From Verrucomicrobiota bacterium (lineage in GTDB: Bacteria > Verrucomicrobiota > Verrucomicrobiia > Chthoniobacterales > JAFAMB01): a DNA stretch of 51,300 nt. The position numbers were made by a program, and so were the translations under genes. Position 1 is the first letter of the stretch. Each line of letters starts with the position of its first letter. The notes beneath the pieces were generated by a model. That model was not told the origin of the DNA. It did no database searches and worked only from the letters and a program-made list of their open reading frames with translations. Positions 16,483 to 24,537 of the stretch are shown here, one piece after another. Where the stretch lies: assembly GCA_019247695.1 (NCBI GenBank), contig JAFBAP010000015.1, positions 1 to 51,300 on the forward strand. Reading direction: 5' to 3'.

Positions 16483-17592
16483 GGTGCGCGGGTTGCGCCA
16501 GGCGGGCCGGCCATCGCGCGGGCGCACCGAATGCACCAGCATCATCTCACCGACATTCTCCGGGGTAACCAGGCCCAGCAACCGTCCGGCCCGGTCCACC
16601 ACCGGCAATGCCGGGCAACTGCATTCCTGCATCTGGCGCAAAGCCGCTTCGAACGGGGTATGCGGCCCGACGACGGGCAGGTCACGCCGCATGACGTTCA
16701 TCACGGGCGCCGCGGGCCCATGACGCCTGAGCGCGGCGATCATGTCGTCGCGGGTGAGCACGCCGAGCACGCGCCCGGTGGCGTCGAGGACCGGAAACTC
16801 ATGTTGGGACGTGCGCAGTAAAGCGTCGACTGCCTCGTCCAGCGTGGCGTGCTCGGGCAGGCTCACCAGGTGCGTCACCATCGCTTCCGAGACCGTCAGG
16901 TTGAGCGCCAGATCTTTCATCTGGGCAGTGGCCGCCTCTTGTTGGGCACCCAGGTAGATGAAGAGCGCAATGAAGATCAGCAAGGGATTGCCGAACAGGC
17001 CGATGAAGCCGAACAGGAACGCCATCGCCTGGCCGACGCGGGCGGCGATCTGGGTCGCCCGTGCATAATCCATGACCATCGCCAGCAGCGCACGCAGCAC
17101 CCGCCCGCCATCCATCGGGAAAGCGGGGATCAGGTTGAAGACCACCAGCGAAACGTTCACCGAAGCAAGCTTGGCCAGCATTCCGATGCCGGGCTGCTGC
17201 AGCCGTCCAAGGTCCTCGACCCCGGCGTGGCGATGCAGGACGAAGATCAGGACGCCCGCAATGACCACGTTGACCAGCGGACCGGCGATCGCCACGACCA
17301 GCTCCTGCCACGGCTTGTCCGGCATGCGTTGGAGGCGGGCCACGCCGCCGATCGGGAGCAACGTGATATCCGGCGTCTGAATGCCGAACTCGCGCGCGGC
17401 CAGCGCGTGACCAAACTCGTGAAGGAGCACGCAGGCGAACAAGGCCGCCATGAATAGCACGCCTTGGATCGCGGCAGTGGTGCCGCCGGTCTGGTAGTAA
17501 CTGAATCCGATCCAGGCCAGAAACAGAAGGAAGGTGATGTGGATCCGAACTTCGGTGCCGGCGAACCGGGCGATTTTGAGAGACCAGCGCAT
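16444..17592 (-). CDS. Site-2 protease family protein with CBS pair
   Basis: The 382-residue multi-pass membrane metalloprotease (M50 family) has the zinc motif H58-E-F-G-H62 and the second ligand motif N-x2-P-x2-P-x-DGGR at 153-164. About 120 residues of paired CBS domains follow the membrane core (DDMIAAL and similar). Such proteins cut substrates within the membrane; CBS domains usually sense adenine nucleotides. ATG 17592 fits the start of the conserved region (MRWSLKIARFAG). The last ~14 residues (THGGKTESSAEHA) and the stop are encoded by the intergenic repeat module, not by family sequence. Confidence 0.92.
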   Translation of the reverse strand: MRWSLKIARFAGTEVRIHITFLLFLAWIGFSYYQTGGTTAAIQGVLFMAALFACVLLHEFGHALAAREFGIQTPDITLLPIGGVARLQRMPDKPWQELVVAIAGPLVNVVIAGVLIFVLHRHAGVEDLGRLQQPGIGMLAKLASVNVSLVVFNLIPAFPMDGGRVLRALLAMVMDYARATQIAARVGQAMAFLFGFIGLFGNPLLIFIALFIYLGAQQEAATAQMKDLALNLTVSEAMVTHLVSLPEHATLDEAVDALLRTSQHEFPVLDATGRVLGVLTRDDMIAALRRHGPAAPVMNVMRRDLPVVGPHTPFEAALRQMQECSCPALPVVDRAGRLLGLVTPENVGEMMLVHSVRPRDGRPAWRNPRTHGGKTESSAEHA

Positions 17593-17776
17593 AAGGTGGT
17601 AGCGGGTTGCGACGGACGTCGTCCTCGAACGATCGCGCGGACCTCCCAAAGTAACAAGCCCTTCCGCACCTCCGAGGAGCCAAGGCGCAAAACGCCGGAC
17701 GTGATTGCGCGCAACCGGCCGGCCGATAACCGCCTGAACCCGTGCGTAAGAAGCCCGGACCGTTCCTCACCTCCGG

Positions 17777-18949
17777 TCAGGCCAGGTCGCCGAGGAACGA
17801 TGAGTCCGGCACGCTGAACAAGCCGTTAAAGACCAACGCCGCTCCACCCAACGCCGCACTATCCCTTCCGAAAGTCGAGACTTCGATTTCCAATTCTTCG
17901 ACGGTTGGAAATTTTCTCTCCTCGAGTCTCTTACGTACCCGTTTTTCGACGAATGGATAGAGTTCAGACAACGGTCCCGCCAGGACGACGAGCTTCGGAT
18001 TAGCGATGTCCGCGAGGTTGCTGATCGTCAGCGCAAGCCATTCCGCCCAGATTTCGACCGCTTTCCGGGCCGTCAACCCGTTCCGTGCAAGATCTTCCAG
18101 CAACCCGGCCAGGTCCTTTGCCTTCCCACCCGCCCGCCGGTAGGAGGCTAGCAGGTTGTTTCGCCCGACGCGGCTTTCCAGAAAACCGATCTCCTCGTCC
18201 GGGTGGCGCTTCGCCGGTTCCAGACAAAGATGGCCGATTTCACCCGCCAGCCCCATGTAACCGCGAAACAGCTTCCGCTCAGAAATGATTCCTGCACCGA
18301 CTCCGGAATCCAACAGGAGAACACAAAGGTCGCTGTATCCGACCCGTCCCCCGAACGATAGCTCCGCCAGCGCGGCTGCATTGGCATCGTTCTCAGCGAA
18401 GGCCGGCAGGGGCAGCTTCACCAGGAGTTCATTCTTCAGGTCAACGTCGTGCCATCCTAACGTCGGCGCTTTACGAATCACCCCTTGGGCGTTGATCAAA
18501 CCCGAAACTGCAAAACCGACTCCGCGTAATCGATCGGAATTCTTCAGTCGCTCAGACCAAACCCGGAGAACGAGGTTGGTCAGATCCTGACAGACGGCTT
18601 CGGGCTTCGTGCTCCGATGCGGAACGGTTTCATGGTGGATGATTGACCCGAATAGATCGATAAGCAACAGATGCACTTCGTCCGCGCCGATCTCGACGCC
18701 GAGAAAATAGGCGCCTGCCCCGTTCAATTTCAGGGCAGCCCCAGGTCGACCGGTAAGCTGCGTCACGAACGCTTCCCCCGTTGCGGCGATGAGACCCTTC
18801 TCTATCAACTCGCCGGTAACCAGGGTCACCGTCGATCGGGTCAGGCCAAGGAAACGCGCTATCTCCGCTCTGGAAAGGACTCCCTTTTCTTTCAGCAGCC
18901 TCAGAACGCGAGCTTGATTTATGTCGCGGAGAAAAGCAGGTCGAGGCAT
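17777..18949 (-). CDS. ROK-family transcriptional regulator
   Basis: The 390-residue protein has an N-terminal winged helix-turn-helix (about 12-60, RAEIARFLGLTRSTV) and a ROK sugar-kinase-like domain. The catalytic-type aspartate is kept (ENDAN, 186-190) and GEIGH is at 236-240, but the C-x-CG-x2-GC zinc cluster expected next is replaced by a segment without those cysteines (PAKRHPDEEIGFLES). It ends the minus-strand sugar locus and probably represses it in response to a sugar. ATG 18949 gives the normal short leader before the HTH; the frame stays open upstream but there it is not conserved-looking. Confidence 0.9.
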   Translation of the reverse strand: MPRPAFLRDINQARVLRLLKEKGVLSRAEIARFLGLTRSTVTLVTGELIEKGLIAATGEAFVTQLTGRPGAALKLNGAGAYFLGVEIGADEVHLLLIDLFGSIIHHETVPHRSTKPEAVCQDLTNLVLRVWSERLKNSDRLRGVGFAVSGLINAQGVIRKAPTLGWHDVDLKNELLVKLPLPAFAENDANAAALAELSFGGRVGYSDLCVLLLDSGVGAGIISERKLFRGYMGLAGEIGHLCLEPAKRHPDEEIGFLESRVGRNNLLASYRRAGGKAKDLAGLLEDLARNGLTARKAVEIWAEWLALTISNLADIANPKLVVLAGPLSELYPFVEKRVRKRLEERKFPTVEELEIEVSTFGRDSAALGGAALVFNGLFSVPDSSFLGDLA

Positions 18950-19082
18950 TGTCGTTTCGCAGGCGTACCCGGATCTGCAGTTGAAGGTTAGAGGCCGCCT
19001 GAACAGCGGGGCAAGTGAAGTGATGAAGGTAGGAGAACGCCCTTGCGTTCCCCTTGACGGCAGCAGGCAACGGATATCTCGG

Positions 19083-19979
19083 CTAACCCTTTCGTACTCG
19101 CCCGGCGAGGTCTTCCTTGCCGGAAACAAGCCTGGCAAGCAGCCGTTTGCCGTGCCCGGACGCTCCGAACGATGAAAGGCGGCTCCGCGCGATTTCACGC
19201 AACTTTCCGCCCACATGCCGCAAGATCTGCTGGTGCCTCGGTTCATGGTCGGGAGGCAGGGCGGCCGCCTCCTCCAAACCGCGTACGAACCCATTGATCA
19301 GGGCAGCCCCGATGTTAATCTTGTAGACATTCAGCATCGCGGCCGCCTTGGTGTCGTCGGGGTGAATTCCGCTGCCGCCGTGCAGGACGAGCGGAATGCC
19401 GGTGCTCCCGGCAATCTCGCCCAGGAGGTTGAGATCAAGGCGCGTCTCCTGGCCGTGCACGGATCCGACCGAAACCGCCAGCGTGTCGGTTCCGCTCTTC
19501 TCGGCCATCTCCGCCGCGTCATGAGCAGCCGCGGTGACAGCCCCTCCGCCCTGGTACTCACCCCCGAACAACCCGACTTCAGATTCGAGAATCGCACCCG
19601 TTTCATGCGCGATTTCAACGAAACGGGCTGTGCCGGCGATGTTATCGGCTAACGGTAGATGCCCGCCGTCATACATAACTGAATAATAGCCGCGGCGTAA
19701 GCTGCGGAAGATGTTGCTGTCTTTTCCGGGGTGATCCTGGTGCATCAGGACCGGTACCGGAGCCTTTTCGGCCAGGGTGCGAATCAGCGCCGAGAGTTCA
19801 TCCATCCCCCCATAGTCGAAATTGATAAAATCGGTCTGAACCATCACGGGCGCGTCTTCAATCTCGGCGGCCTCGATGACCGCGCGCGCCATCTCGAGAT
19901 TGCTGACGTTAAATGATGGCACGGCAAACCTGTTCTCGAAGACGTAAGCGAGAAATAACCGCGGCTTGGTAACAAACAT
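19083..19979 (-). CDS. Class II ketose-bisphosphate aldolase
   Basis: The 298-residue protein is a zinc-dependent aldolase of the FbaA/GatY/KbaY family, which splits phosphorylated ketoses into dihydroxyacetone phosphate and an aldehyde. Visible elements are the HQDHPG segment (80-85) with the catalytic D82 and ligand H83, the YDGGHLP substrate loop, H175 in GSVHG and H200 in LHGGSG. It has a GAAAGGG-like ribosome site before ATG 19979. Its place between the ABC transporter and the ROK regulator suggests it acts on the imported sugar after phosphorylation, but no kinase gene is present in the locus. Confidence 0.9.
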   Translation of the reverse strand: MFVTKPRLFLAYVFENRFAVPSFNVSNLEMARAVIEAAEIEDAPVMVQTDFINFDYGGMDELSALIRTLAEKAPVPVLMHQDHPGKDSNIFRSLRRGYYSVMYDGGHLPLADNIAGTARFVEIAHETGAILESEVGLFGGEYQGGGAVTAAAHDAAEMAEKSGTDTLAVSVGSVHGQETRLDLNLLGEIAGSTGIPLVLHGGSGIHPDDTKAAAMLNVYKINIGAALINGFVRGLEEAAALPPDHEPRHQQILRHVGGKLREIARSRLSSFGASGHGKRLLARLVSGKEDLAGRVRKG

Positions 19980-20029
19980 GAGTTGCCCTTTCGAAAAATG
20001 TAGCGGTGATGCGGCGTCCTGAGTTTCCC

Positions 20030-20782
20030 TTAACCCGCCACCATAAGCCGAACGACCTCGTCATGGTTCGTTTCCGAGATCAGGCGCTCCCCGACTTTTT
20101 CGCCGCGCCGCAAGACCAGGATCCGATCGCTGACCTGGAAGATGTCGATGAGGTTGTGAGAAATGAAAATCACTCCTACCCCGTTCTTCTTGAGTTTCTG
20201 AATTATCTCCATGACTTTCCGTTGCTCGGGCACGCCCAGGGCCGCCGTCGGTTCGTCCATGATCAACACGCGCGCTTTCCAATGGATGGCACGTCCGATC
20301 GCAACCGATTGGCGTTGCCCCCCGGACAGAGACCGGAGGGGATTCTCCGGGTGGTGGATATGGATGTCGAGGTCCTGCAAGGTCACGAGGGCTTCCTGGC
20401 GCATCCGGCGGCGGTCGATGAAGGGCAGTCCCAAGACGCGCCGGACGATCTCCCGGCCGAGAAACACGTTGCCGCCGACGTCCAGGTTGTCCGCAATCGC
20501 CAGATCCTGGTAGATGGTCTCGATCCCCGCGTCCCTCGCCTGGTGCGGCGTTTCGAGGTGGATTGCCTTGCCGCAGTATTTGATGGTCCCCGTATCGGGC
20601 TTGTGCACACCGGAGATGGTCTTGATTAACGTGGATTTGCCTGCGCCGTTGTCGCCCGCCAGGGCAAGCACTTCACCGGGATACAGAGTTAACGAGACGT
20701 CTTTCAGGGCTTGCAAACCCCCGAAGCGTTTCGAGATATGCTCCAGGTCGAGTAACGGTTCCTGGTTGGAAGCATTATTCAT
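20030..20782 (-). CDS. Sugar ABC transporter ATP-binding protein
   Basis: The 250-residue ATPase has Walker A GDNGAGKST (43-51), signature LSGGQ (152-156) and Walker B VLIMDEP (172-178). It is a single-domain member of the RbsA/XylG/FrcA family; the ribose-type enzymes are usually fused doubles of about 500 residues, so this one should work as a homodimer like FrcA. It lies 3 bp behind the permease gene in the same transcript. Confidence 0.95.
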   Translation of the reverse strand: MNNASNQEPLLDLEHISKRFGGLQALKDVSLTLYPGEVLALAGDNGAGKSTLIKTISGVHKPDTGTIKYCGKAIHLETPHQARDAGIETIYQDLAIADNLDVGGNVFLGREIVRRVLGLPFIDRRRMRQEALVTLQDLDIHIHHPENPLRSLSGGQRQSVAIGRAIHWKARVLIMDEPTAALGVPEQRKVMEIIQKLKKNGVGVIFISHNLIDIFQVSDRILVLRRGEKVGERLISETNHDEVVRLMVAG

Positions 20783-20785
20783 CAG

Positions 20786-21823
20786 TTATCGCCTGCCCCC
20801 TTTCTGAATCTGGTCGACCAGTACCGAGATGATGATCACCACCCCGACCGCCACAAATTGCCAGAATGGTTCCACATTCACAAAAACCAGACCATATTGA
20901 ATCACCGCGACGATCAACGCCCCGATGATCGTTCCGATGATCGTTCCGGACCCTCCGAACAGGCTGGCTCCCCCGATCACAACCGCGGCGATGCTGTCGA
21001 GCAGCACCGGTTCGCCCGCCTGGGCCGCGCCGGCGGAAAATTTCGCGGTGTAGAAAATCCCGGCGCAGGCCGCCGACAGTGCGGACAGGATGTAGAGCGC
21101 AAGCGTGGCCGTGCGCACGTTGATGCCCGCGCGCAGAGCAGCATTCACGTTGCCCCCGATGGCATAGATGTGCTGGCCATAGCGCGTCTGAGAAAGCAGA
21201 TAGTGCATGGCCAGGATGATCGCGATCGTCAGGAGCACCAGGTTGGGAAACCCGGCGGTTTCGCCATTCCCGATCGCTCCCAGCAAACCGCCCTGCACCG
21301 GCACGGTGGTCCCCTTCGCCAACAGGAAGGCAACCCCCCTCGCGACGCCGTACATGCCCAGGGTGCCGATAAACGGCGGTACCCGCAGGTCCGCGATCAG
21401 CAGGCCGTTGATCAAGCCGGGCACGACCGCAATGCCGAGCCCGGCCGCAACCGCCACGACGAGGCTTACCCCTGAACCTCCAAACTGTGCCGCCCAATTG
21501 TAAACATGGGCGGTCACAACCGCAGAAAGACCCATCGTGAAGCCTACCGACAAGTCGATCCCGCCGGAGATGATGACGAACGTCTGGCCAAGGGCCAGCA
21601 GGAGCGGCGTCACGGTAAACAGCGCAATCGATTTCACGTTCAGCGGGTTGAACACGAACGTACCGCCATACGCGACGCGAGCCCAGATCTCGAATGCGGC
21701 TAACAGAATCGCCAAAAACAGCCACGCTCGAAAGGCCGCCAAAAGCGCCAGCCAGCGGAACCCCTTCCGGGCTTCACCGCCTGCCAGCGGCACCGGTTTT
21801 GTTAGATTCTTTTCTACCAACAT
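20786..21823 (-). CDS. Sugar ABC transporter permease (RbsC family)
   Basis: The 345-residue integral membrane protein shows about eight to ten hydrophobic segments and the family motifs GGIDLSVG (about residues 69-76) and GGASLFGGSGT near residue 270. It forms the channel of a carbohydrate importer with the ATPase that follows and the binding protein that precedes it in transcription order. Confidence 0.95.
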   Translation of the reverse strand: MLVEKNLTKPVPLAGGEARKGFRWLALLAAFRAWLFLAILLAAFEIWARVAYGGTFVFNPLNVKSIALFTVTPLLLALGQTFVIISGGIDLSVGFTMGLSAVVTAHVYNWAAQFGGSGVSLVVAVAAGLGIAVVPGLINGLLIADLRVPPFIGTLGMYGVARGVAFLLAKGTTVPVQGGLLGAIGNGETAGFPNLVLLTIAIILAMHYLLSQTRYGQHIYAIGGNVNAALRAGINVRTATLALYILSALSAACAGIFYTAKFSAGAAQAGEPVLLDSIAAVVIGGASLFGGSGTIIGTIIGALIVAVIQYGLVFVNVEPFWQFVAVGVVIIISVLVDQIQKGGRR

Positions 21824-21882
21824 TTGATGCGCTCCGTCTAAGTGTCCCGCCTGCCTCCTGAACCAAAGCCGATCGTATGCTG

Positions 21883-22869
21883 CTAATCTGAGTAGATGAA
21901 GCGCTTGACGTTCGGATCGTCGACGTTAGTCTTGTCGATCACGGTAAAGCCGGTGCCGATCAACGGAGGAACCGATTGCCCCGTCAGATGCGCGTAAGCG
22001 GTCAGGACTCCGAAGTACCCGATCTCGGCTGGATGCTGGGCAATGGCGATATCCACGGCGCCCGATTTGATCTCCGGAACAATCGAGGACGGAGCATCAA
22101 AAGCTACCACCCTCACTTTTCCGGTCGTACCGGCCTGTTTCGCTCCATTCGCCGCGCCCATCGCGGAGAAGAGGTTCGCACCGAACACGCCGGCCAGATC
22201 CGAATTGCGCGCCAGGACCGACTGAAACTGCGATGCCGCCTTGTTCGCATCATCATCATTGAACTGGGTCTCCAGAACCGTGACGTTTGGGTGCTTTTTC
22301 ATCTCATCCTTGAACCCCTGCTCGCGCTGATCGGTCGTCGATATCCCGGGTTTCACGTTCGATACGTAGACTTTACCTTTGTCATTGATGGCTTTCGCCA
22401 GTGCGCGCGCGGCGATCTCCCCGCCCAGCACGTTATCGGACGCAACGTAACAGAGCGGAAAATCGGCGTCGCCGGTTCCGGTCTGGTAGTGCCCGTTCCC
22501 GATAAACGTGTCGACCGTGATTACCGGTACTCCGGCCTCAGAGGCCTTCTTCAGCGGCGCGACCAACTGGACCTTGTCCGTCGGCGCGATCAGAATGGCG
22601 CTCGGGTGCCGCGCGGTAACCGCGTTCAACACCGGGACCTGCGTCACCGGATTAAAATCGGGTGCGCCCTGAAATACCAGCTCGACACCCAACGCCTGCG
22701 CGGCCGCCTCCGCACCTTTGTGCATCGTGATGTAGAAAGGGTCCGTCGTAAGCCCGGGGATGAGGGCGATCGTGTACTTGGTGCCGGCCGCCAATGCCGT
22801 TCCGATTGGCGAAAAAGCAACGAGTCCGAGGGTAACAGCTACTGCAACTGTATTTATCCAGCGTTTCAT
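21883..22869 (-). CDS. Sugar ABC transporter substrate-binding protein
   Basis: The 328-residue protein begins with a typical signal peptide (cleavage after ALA, near residue 27) and continues as a type I periplasmic-binding fold (ALIPGLTTDPFY, then GVPVITVDTF). It resembles ribose- and other sugar-binding proteins of the RbsB group. It should capture the ligand in the periplasm and deliver it to the permease. The ligand cannot be read from sequence. Confidence 0.94.
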   Translation of the reverse strand: MKRWINTVAVAVTLGLVAFSPIGTALAAGTKYTIALIPGLTTDPFYITMHKGAEAAAQALGVELVFQGAPDFNPVTQVPVLNAVTARHPSAILIAPTDKVQLVAPLKKASEAGVPVITVDTFIGNGHYQTGTGDADFPLCYVASDNVLGGEIAARALAKAINDKGKVYVSNVKPGISTTDQREQGFKDEMKKHPNVTVLETQFNDDDANKAASQFQSVLARNSDLAGVFGANLFSAMGAANGAKQAGTTGKVRVVAFDAPSSIVPEIKSGAVDIAIAQHPAEIGYFGVLTAYAHLTGQSVPPLIGTGFTVIDKTNVDDPNVKRFIYSD

Positions 22870-22968
22870 ATTGGGGGGTTAAACAGGCCGGGCCGCCGCA
22901 CCATGGATCCAGGATGAAGCCATGGCGTCAGTCACCCGTCCGGTCATGGTTTATGTGAGTTCACCACA

Positions 22969-23988
22969 TCATGGGATGATGGCGATTTTAATGCCTTCGC
23001 GTGCGAAGGCCAAATCCAGCGCTTTTTGGTAGTCTTGTAGTGGAATCTCGTGGGTGACGATTTCGTTCACCTTGATTTTACCGCTCTCCAGATAGTCGAG
23101 CGCTCTGGGGAAACAGTCGATCTGAGCGAAGGAGCCCTTGATCGTGATTTCGCGGCGCATGATGTCGGCCGGCGTGATCCGGGCCATAGCATCGTCGGGA
23201 TAGACGGCATAGACCATGACGGTGCCGCGGCGCCGGGTAAAACGAATCGCATCCTGCAACAACCCGGTGGAACCGGTCGCCTCGATGACGTAATCAAATC
23301 CGTTCGGACTGACCTCCCGGAGACCCTGACGATGAACTTCAGGATTTTTCCGGTCGATCGCCACCACCTCATCGGCAGCCAGGCGCGCGATCAGATCCAG
23401 TTTCGGACCGGCCGGAGCCGCGACGGTTAGATGCGACGCGCCATTCAGTTTGAGCAGTTGCGCCAGTACCTGCCCGGTGGGCCCGGCGCCCAGCAACAGG
23501 ACCCTGCTGCCCGGCTTCATCGCCAGGGTTTGCATGCCGTGTACCGCGCAAGCGGTCGGTTCGACCATGACGGCTTCGCGGGTGGAAAGCTTTTCAATGG
23601 GGAACACCAGGTCGGAGCGAAGCTTGATGTACTCCGCAAAAGCTCCATTAACCTCTACGCCGATGCCGTCAAGGTTTTCGCATTCCAGGAAGTCTCCCCG
23701 TTTACAGTAGAAACACCGGCCGCAGGCCATCGTCGTGCTTGCCGTCGCCCGCTGGCCTTTTTTGAGTCCGGTGACGGCAGAGCCGAGTTCAACGATCTCG
23801 CCCGAAAACTCGTGCCCGGGCGTCAGGGGGAAACGCGGCCCGAACTCGCCTTCGTGGACGTGAAGATCGGTACCGCAGACCCCGCAGGCGTGAACGCGGA
23901 GAAGAATCTCACTGGGTTGGATTTCCGGAACGGGAACGTCTCGGTACGCGAAGTTACGAGGGGCATCGTAAACAATGGCTTTCATCAT
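22969..23988 (-). CDS. Zinc-dependent alcohol/polyol dehydrogenase
   Basis: The 339-residue protein is a medium-chain dehydrogenase. The catalytic zinc ligands C38 (CGVCGTD) and H59-E60 (GHEFSG) and the four structural-zinc cysteines C89, C92, C95 and C103 are present, followed by the LLGAGPTGQV nucleotide-binding turn. It is similar in style to sorbitol and threonine dehydrogenases and probably oxidises a polyol or sugar to a ketose. It is the first gene of the minus-strand sugar locus. ATG 23988 or 23985 matches the usual MKAIVYD start; the open frame further upstream is not family-like. Confidence 0.93.
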   Translation of the reverse strand: MMKAIVYDAPRNFAYRDVPVPEIQPSEILLRVHACGVCGTDLHVHEGEFGPRFPLTPGHEFSGEIVELGSAVTGLKKGQRATASTTMACGRCFYCKRGDFLECENLDGIGVEVNGAFAEYIKLRSDLVFPIEKLSTREAVMVEPTACAVHGMQTLAMKPGSRVLLLGAGPTGQVLAQLLKLNGASHLTVAAPAGPKLDLIARLAADEVVAIDRKNPEVHRQGLREVSPNGFDYVIEATGSTGLLQDAIRFTRRRGTVMVYAVYPDDAMARITPADIMRREITIKGSFAQIDCFPRALDYLESGKIKVNEIVTHEIPLQDYQKALDLAFAREGIKIAIIP

Positions 23989-24036
23989 GGTGAGATTGAG
24001 CGGCGCACAGTCAAGGAGGGAGAAGGATTCGCCAGA

Positions 24037-24055
24037 GTTTGTTGTAAAAACAAAC
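24037..24055. promoter_or_regulatory. Inverted repeat, candidate operator
   Basis: GTTTGTT and AACAAAC, 7-bp arms with a 5-bp spacer, lie about 50 bp upstream of the dehydrogenase start. AT-rich inverted repeats of this sort are typical of ROK repressor sites, and a ROK gene ends this locus. Binding is inference. Confidence 0.4.
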
Positions 24056-24066
24056 GAAGTCAACGG

Positions 24067-24080
24067 GATTTTTAAAAATC
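24067..24080. promoter_or_regulatory. Perfect 14-bp AT-rich palindrome, candidate operator
   Basis: GATTTTTAAAAATC is a perfect palindrome in an otherwise GC-rich region, about 80 bp upstream of the dehydrogenase start and adjacent to a TTGACT (minus strand) that could be a -35 element. It could be a second site for the ROK regulator. Confidence 0.4.
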
Positions 24081-24130
24081 TTCCCACGGTCTCTCAAACG
24101 ACGCTCACCCGGAGAGACCGGATTAACTTA

Positions 24131-24533
24131 AATCATCCGCAGAACACGCAGAGAACGCAGAAAAGAGAAAACATCCACAGATTACACAGATTGACACAGA
24201 TTAAGGGCACACGGCGGCCGCAGCGGGTGTGGCGGGCACAACGACAGAGGTTCACACGGCGAACACGGCGAGCCACGGCGACCACGGCGGGAAGACTAAA
24301 TCATCCGCAGAACACGCAGAAAAGAGGAAAGCATCCACAGATTCCACAGATTGACACAGATTAAGAGGGCCCGGCAGGAACAGGAACTTTAGAATTGATA
24401 TGGGCATCTCGCACCCATGATGCCGCTCCGAACCCCGAACTCTCTCCTCTTCCCGCCATGGTCGCCGTGTTCGCCGTGTGAACTCTTACGTCGTGCCCGC
24501 CAGATCGCCGTGCCCGCCGTGTGACCCGACACC
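24131..24533. repeat. Composite intergenic repeat, near full-length copy 2
   Basis: In plus-strand order: ATCCGCAGAACACGCAG ... CACAGATTAAG (24135-24206), a CACGGCG module (24208-24296), a second ATCCGCAG ... ATTAAG module (24304-24366), a spacer with a CTCCGAACCCCGAACT run, and an inverted CACGGCG module up to a final GTGTGACCCGACACC. It is the reverse complement of 16042-16482 in module order and largely in sequence. It ends a few bases from the murA stop codon. Confidence 0.93.
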
Positions 24534-24537
24534 TGAG

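Noticed and set aside
17777-18949. ROK protein as the missing sugar kinase
   Set aside because: It has an N-terminal helix-turn-helix and lacks the zinc cysteines of ROK kinases, so a regulator is the better call.
16042-24533. Composite transposon with inverted insertion sequences
   Set aside because: The bracketing repeats contain no transposase gene or remnant and no target duplication was seen; only the inverted arrangement is reported.
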